From Comamonadaceae bacterium (GTDB lineage: Bacteria > Pseudomonadota > Gammaproteobacteria > Burkholderiales > Burkholderiaceae): a DNA stretch of 9,865 nucleotides. Positions within the stretch are counted from its first letter, which is position 1. Every line of letters begins with the position of its first letter. Shown one piece after another: positions 7,203-9,865 of this stretch. A program made the translations under genes and the position numbers. The stretch spans positions 1 to 9,865 of the forward strand of contig CANCGU010000084.1 in the NCBI GenBank assembly GCA_947377705.1, read 5' to 3'. The notes beneath the pieces are model-generated. The model was not told where the DNA came from, ran no database searches, and saw only the letters and a list, made by a program, of their open reading frames with translations.

Positions 7203-7225
7203 ATGCGATCGCATTGCCGTGTCAA
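7203..7225 (-). promoter_or_regulatory. Possible prlF promoter with 12-bp palindrome
   Basis: Reading the minus strand, a perfect -35 box TTGACA (7225-7220) is followed by a perfect palindrome ATGCGATCGCAT (7214-7203) within a 17-bp spacer. The -10 position CACCAT (7202-7197) is poor. Toxin-antitoxin promoters are usually repressed through palindromes at this place, so it may be the remnant of the prlF operator. This is inferred from position only. Confidence 0.35.
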
Positions 7226-7280
7226 TCTTGCAGGCGTCCAAGACTGGACTGCTGGCTTTCCAAGAAAATGGAGGCACAAT

Positions 7281-7319
7281 GTCATCCACTTAGGTCATCC
7301 ACTTAGGTCATCCACTTCA
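7281..7319 (+). repeat. Three tandem copies of a 13-bp repeat
   Basis: GTCATCCACTTAG occurs at 7281-7293 and 7294-7306, and a third copy ending in CA instead of AG occupies 7307-7319. The array lies between the prlF remnant and the tRNA fragment. No start codon or known binding motif is associated with it. Confidence 0.9.
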
Positions 7320-7398
7320 ACCCACTTTTTTCAACTACTGGAATGTGTGAAAGTGAGTGTCGGTGCGGGTTTGCGGGCGATTTACCCAAAAGTGGGTT
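7319..7398. repeat. 11-bp inverted repeat overlapping the tRNA fragment
   Basis: AACCCACTTTT (7319-7329) has its exact inverted copy AAAAGTGGGTT at 7388-7398, 58 bp apart. The right arm includes the 5' half of the tRNA T stem. The same right arm can also form a short local hairpin ACCCA-AAAG-TGGGT (7384-7397). The left arm starts directly at the end of the 13-bp tandem repeats. Confidence 0.6.
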
Positions 7399-7419
7399 CG
7401 ATCCCCGCCAGCCGCACCA
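7392..7419 (+). tRNA. 3' fragment of a leucine-type tRNA gene (T arm, acceptor strand and CCA)
   Basis: GTGGG-TTCGATC-CCCGC (7392-7408) forms a T arm with a 5-bp stem and a 7-base loop. It is followed by CAGCCGC (7409-7415), the discriminator A and encoded CCA (7417-7419). CAGCCGC is the acceptor 3' strand that pairs with GCGGCTG, seen in some bacterial tRNA-Leu genes. No GCGGCTG, D arm or anticodon arm is found in the preceding 90 bases, so this is a fragment and not a working tRNA. A tmRNA end is less likely because no tag-coding region lies upstream. Such 3' ends are typical attachment sites of integrative elements. The amino-acid assignment is from memory of acceptor sequences. Confidence 0.6.
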
Positions 7420-7429
7420 AATTTATATG

Positions 7430-7444
7430 CGCCATCCTTTGGCG
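7430..7444 (-). terminator. Small hairpin downstream of rsmI
   Basis: CGCCA (7430-7434) and TGGCG (7440-7444) form a 5-bp stem with a 5-base loop, 10 bp after the rsmI stop codon. On the minus strand it is followed by CATATAAATTT, which is AT-rich but not a clean T-run. It is a weak candidate for an intrinsic terminator. Confidence 0.3.
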
Positions 7445-7454
7445 ATAACCGTAC

Positions 7455-8366
7455 TTAGTTTTGTGTTTTTAAGACCAACGCTCGGTCATACAACGCATTT
7501 TTCGCTTCACCGCTGATTTCAGCGGCGACTTTGACGGCGGTTTTGAGGGGCAACTCTTGCATCAAAATTTTGAGCAAGCGGTCGTTGTCTGAGCCCACCG
7601 CGCGCGCCTGTGCCTGGGCGTGGACCACCAAGGCAAATTCACCGCGTGTGCGCTGCGTATGGCCCTGTAGCCAAGCGGTTAAATCTTGTGCTGCCACCGT
7701 GGCAATTTCTTCAAACTGTTTGGTTAACTCGCGTCCCACTGTGACAGGACGCTCGCCCAACGCCCCCAAGGCGGCGGCTAGCGCCTCGATGCGATGCGGC
7801 GCTTCCAACAGCACCTGGGTGCGTGGTTCTTGGGCTAGGACTTCGACCGCGTGACCGCGTTCGGTGGCTTTGGAGGGCAAAAAGCCCACGAACACAAAGC
7901 CAGACGAATCATGTGCGGGTGTGCCGCAGGCGCTCAAAAGTGCCGTCACACTGCTGGCGCCTGGCAGTGGCATCACGCGCAACCCTGCACTTTGAACTTG
8001 CCAGGCCAAGCGTGCGCCAGGGTCACTCACGGCGGGCGTGCCCGCATCGCTGACGTAGGCCACGCGCTGCCCCGCTTGCAGGCGGCGAATCACTTCCTCG
8101 GCGGCTTCGGCTTCGTTGTGCTGATGCACGGCCAGCCAGTGAGCGGCTGACTGGTCGATACCGTAGGCACGCAGCAAAGTTTGTGAGTGGCGCGTGTCCT
8201 CACAGGCCAGTGTGTCGCAAAGACTCAGTACATGCAAAGCCCGCAAGCTGATGTCAGCCAAATTGCCAATGGGTGTTGCCACCACATACAACGTGCCTGT
8301 CGGGTGGTTTTGAGTGGCGGCGGCGGCGTGCGCGGCAGACAAAGCGGTATCAAAGTGGGCGTTCAT
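7455..8366 (-). CDS. rsmI: 16S rRNA (cytidine-1402 2'-O)-methyltransferase RsmI (303 aa)
   Basis: RsmI uses S-adenosylmethionine to methylate the ribose of C1402 in 16S rRNA, tuning decoding at the ribosomal P site. The protein has the tetrapyrrole-methylase fold and the family's landmarks: TLYVVATPIGNLADISLRAL (25-44), CEDTRHSQTLL (55-65), YVSDAGTPAVSDPG (104-117), MPLPGASSVTALL (132-144), GFLPSK (161-166), RELTKQFEEI (212-221) and RGEFALVV (241-248). The C-terminus keeps the KNALYDRAL segment typical of RsmI. The ATG at 8366 is preferred because it leaves room for the divergent yraN start 12 bp away. A GTG at 8411, preceded by GGTGG, would add 15 residues and overlap yraN. Length and motifs are normal. 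Confidence 0.95.
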   Translation of the reverse strand: MNAHFDTALSAAHAAAATQNHPTGTLYVVATPIGNLADISLRALHVLSLCDTLACEDTRHSQTLLRAYGIDQSAAHWLAVHQHNEAEAAEEVIRRLQAGQRVAYVSDAGTPAVSDPGARLAWQVQSAGLRVMPLPGASSVTALLSACGTPAHDSSGFVFVGFLPSKATERGHAVEVLAQEPRTQVLLEAPHRIEALAAALGALGERPVTVGRELTKQFEEIATVAAQDLTAWLQGHTQRTRGEFALVVHAQAQARAVGSDNDRLLKILMQELPLKTAVKVAAEISGEAKNALYDRALVLKTQN

Positions 8367-8378
8367 CAAGGAGATGCT

Positions 8379-9865
<1,487 letters not shown>

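Noticed and set aside
6844..7306. Small plus-strand ORFs between the HlyD tail and the tRNA fragment
   Set aside because: The minus strand of the same DNA carries the recognisable PrlF sequence, and the plus-strand peptides match nothing known to me.
7361..7418. Short tRNA-like stem GGTGCGG...CCGCACC
   Set aside because: The 7-bp stem is real, but 58 bases is too short for a tRNA and the pairing uses up the CCA end; the tRNA-Leu 3' fragment reading fits better.

Overview
The window looks like chromosomal DNA of a betaproteobacterium, most probably of the Comamonadaceae type. This is judged from protein style and from a conserved rsmI-yraN-diaA/gmhA-BON lipoprotein cluster, not from a database search. 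It divides into a mobile, eroded accessory part (about 1-7419) and an intact housekeeping part (about 7455-9865). The border is marked by the 3' end of a leucine-type tRNA with no 5' half.

Accessory part, left to right. The 5' end of an IS3-family element (orfA start and terminal repeat, minus strand) enters from the left. It is followed by the start of a small ORF (219 on) whose N-terminus resembles RTX / type I-secreted proteins. A complete 1179-bp IS5-family element (334-1512) interrupts this ORF, with 15-bp perfect inverted repeats and a CTAA target duplication. Beyond it lie an intact AraC-family regulator (1649-2671) and an intact alpha/beta hydrolase (2818-3864) with a twin-arginine signal and a lipobox-like cysteine. 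Then comes a coding-looking tail (3866 on), a complete IS21-family element with istA and istB on the minus strand (about 4012-6691), and directly after it the C-terminal codons of an HlyD-type membrane fusion protein (6692-6782). Joining the IS21 flanks keeps that reading frame open. RTX-like and HlyD remnants on the same strand suggest that a type I secretion locus once stood here and was broken up by insertion sequences. Further right are a frameshifted prlF-like antitoxin pseudogene without a visible toxin, a 12-bp palindrome in its possible promoter, a 13-bp triple tandem repeat, and the tRNA 3' fragment.

Housekeeping part. rsmI (16S rRNA C1402 2'-O-methyltransferase) runs leftward. Head to head with it, 12 bp away, start yraN, a DiaA/GmhA-type SIS protein and a BON-domain lipoprotein (DolP-like, cut by the window end), all rightward; the last two overlap by 4 bp. 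This is the layout of the Escherichia coli yraL-yraN-diaA-dolP region without lpoA.

I see no convincing new defence or biosynthetic system. The most notable items are the two genes split by insertion sequences whose frames can be restored on paper, the dead prlF remnant, the tRNA-end boundary, and the regulator / exported-hydrolase pair that survives intact among the debris.
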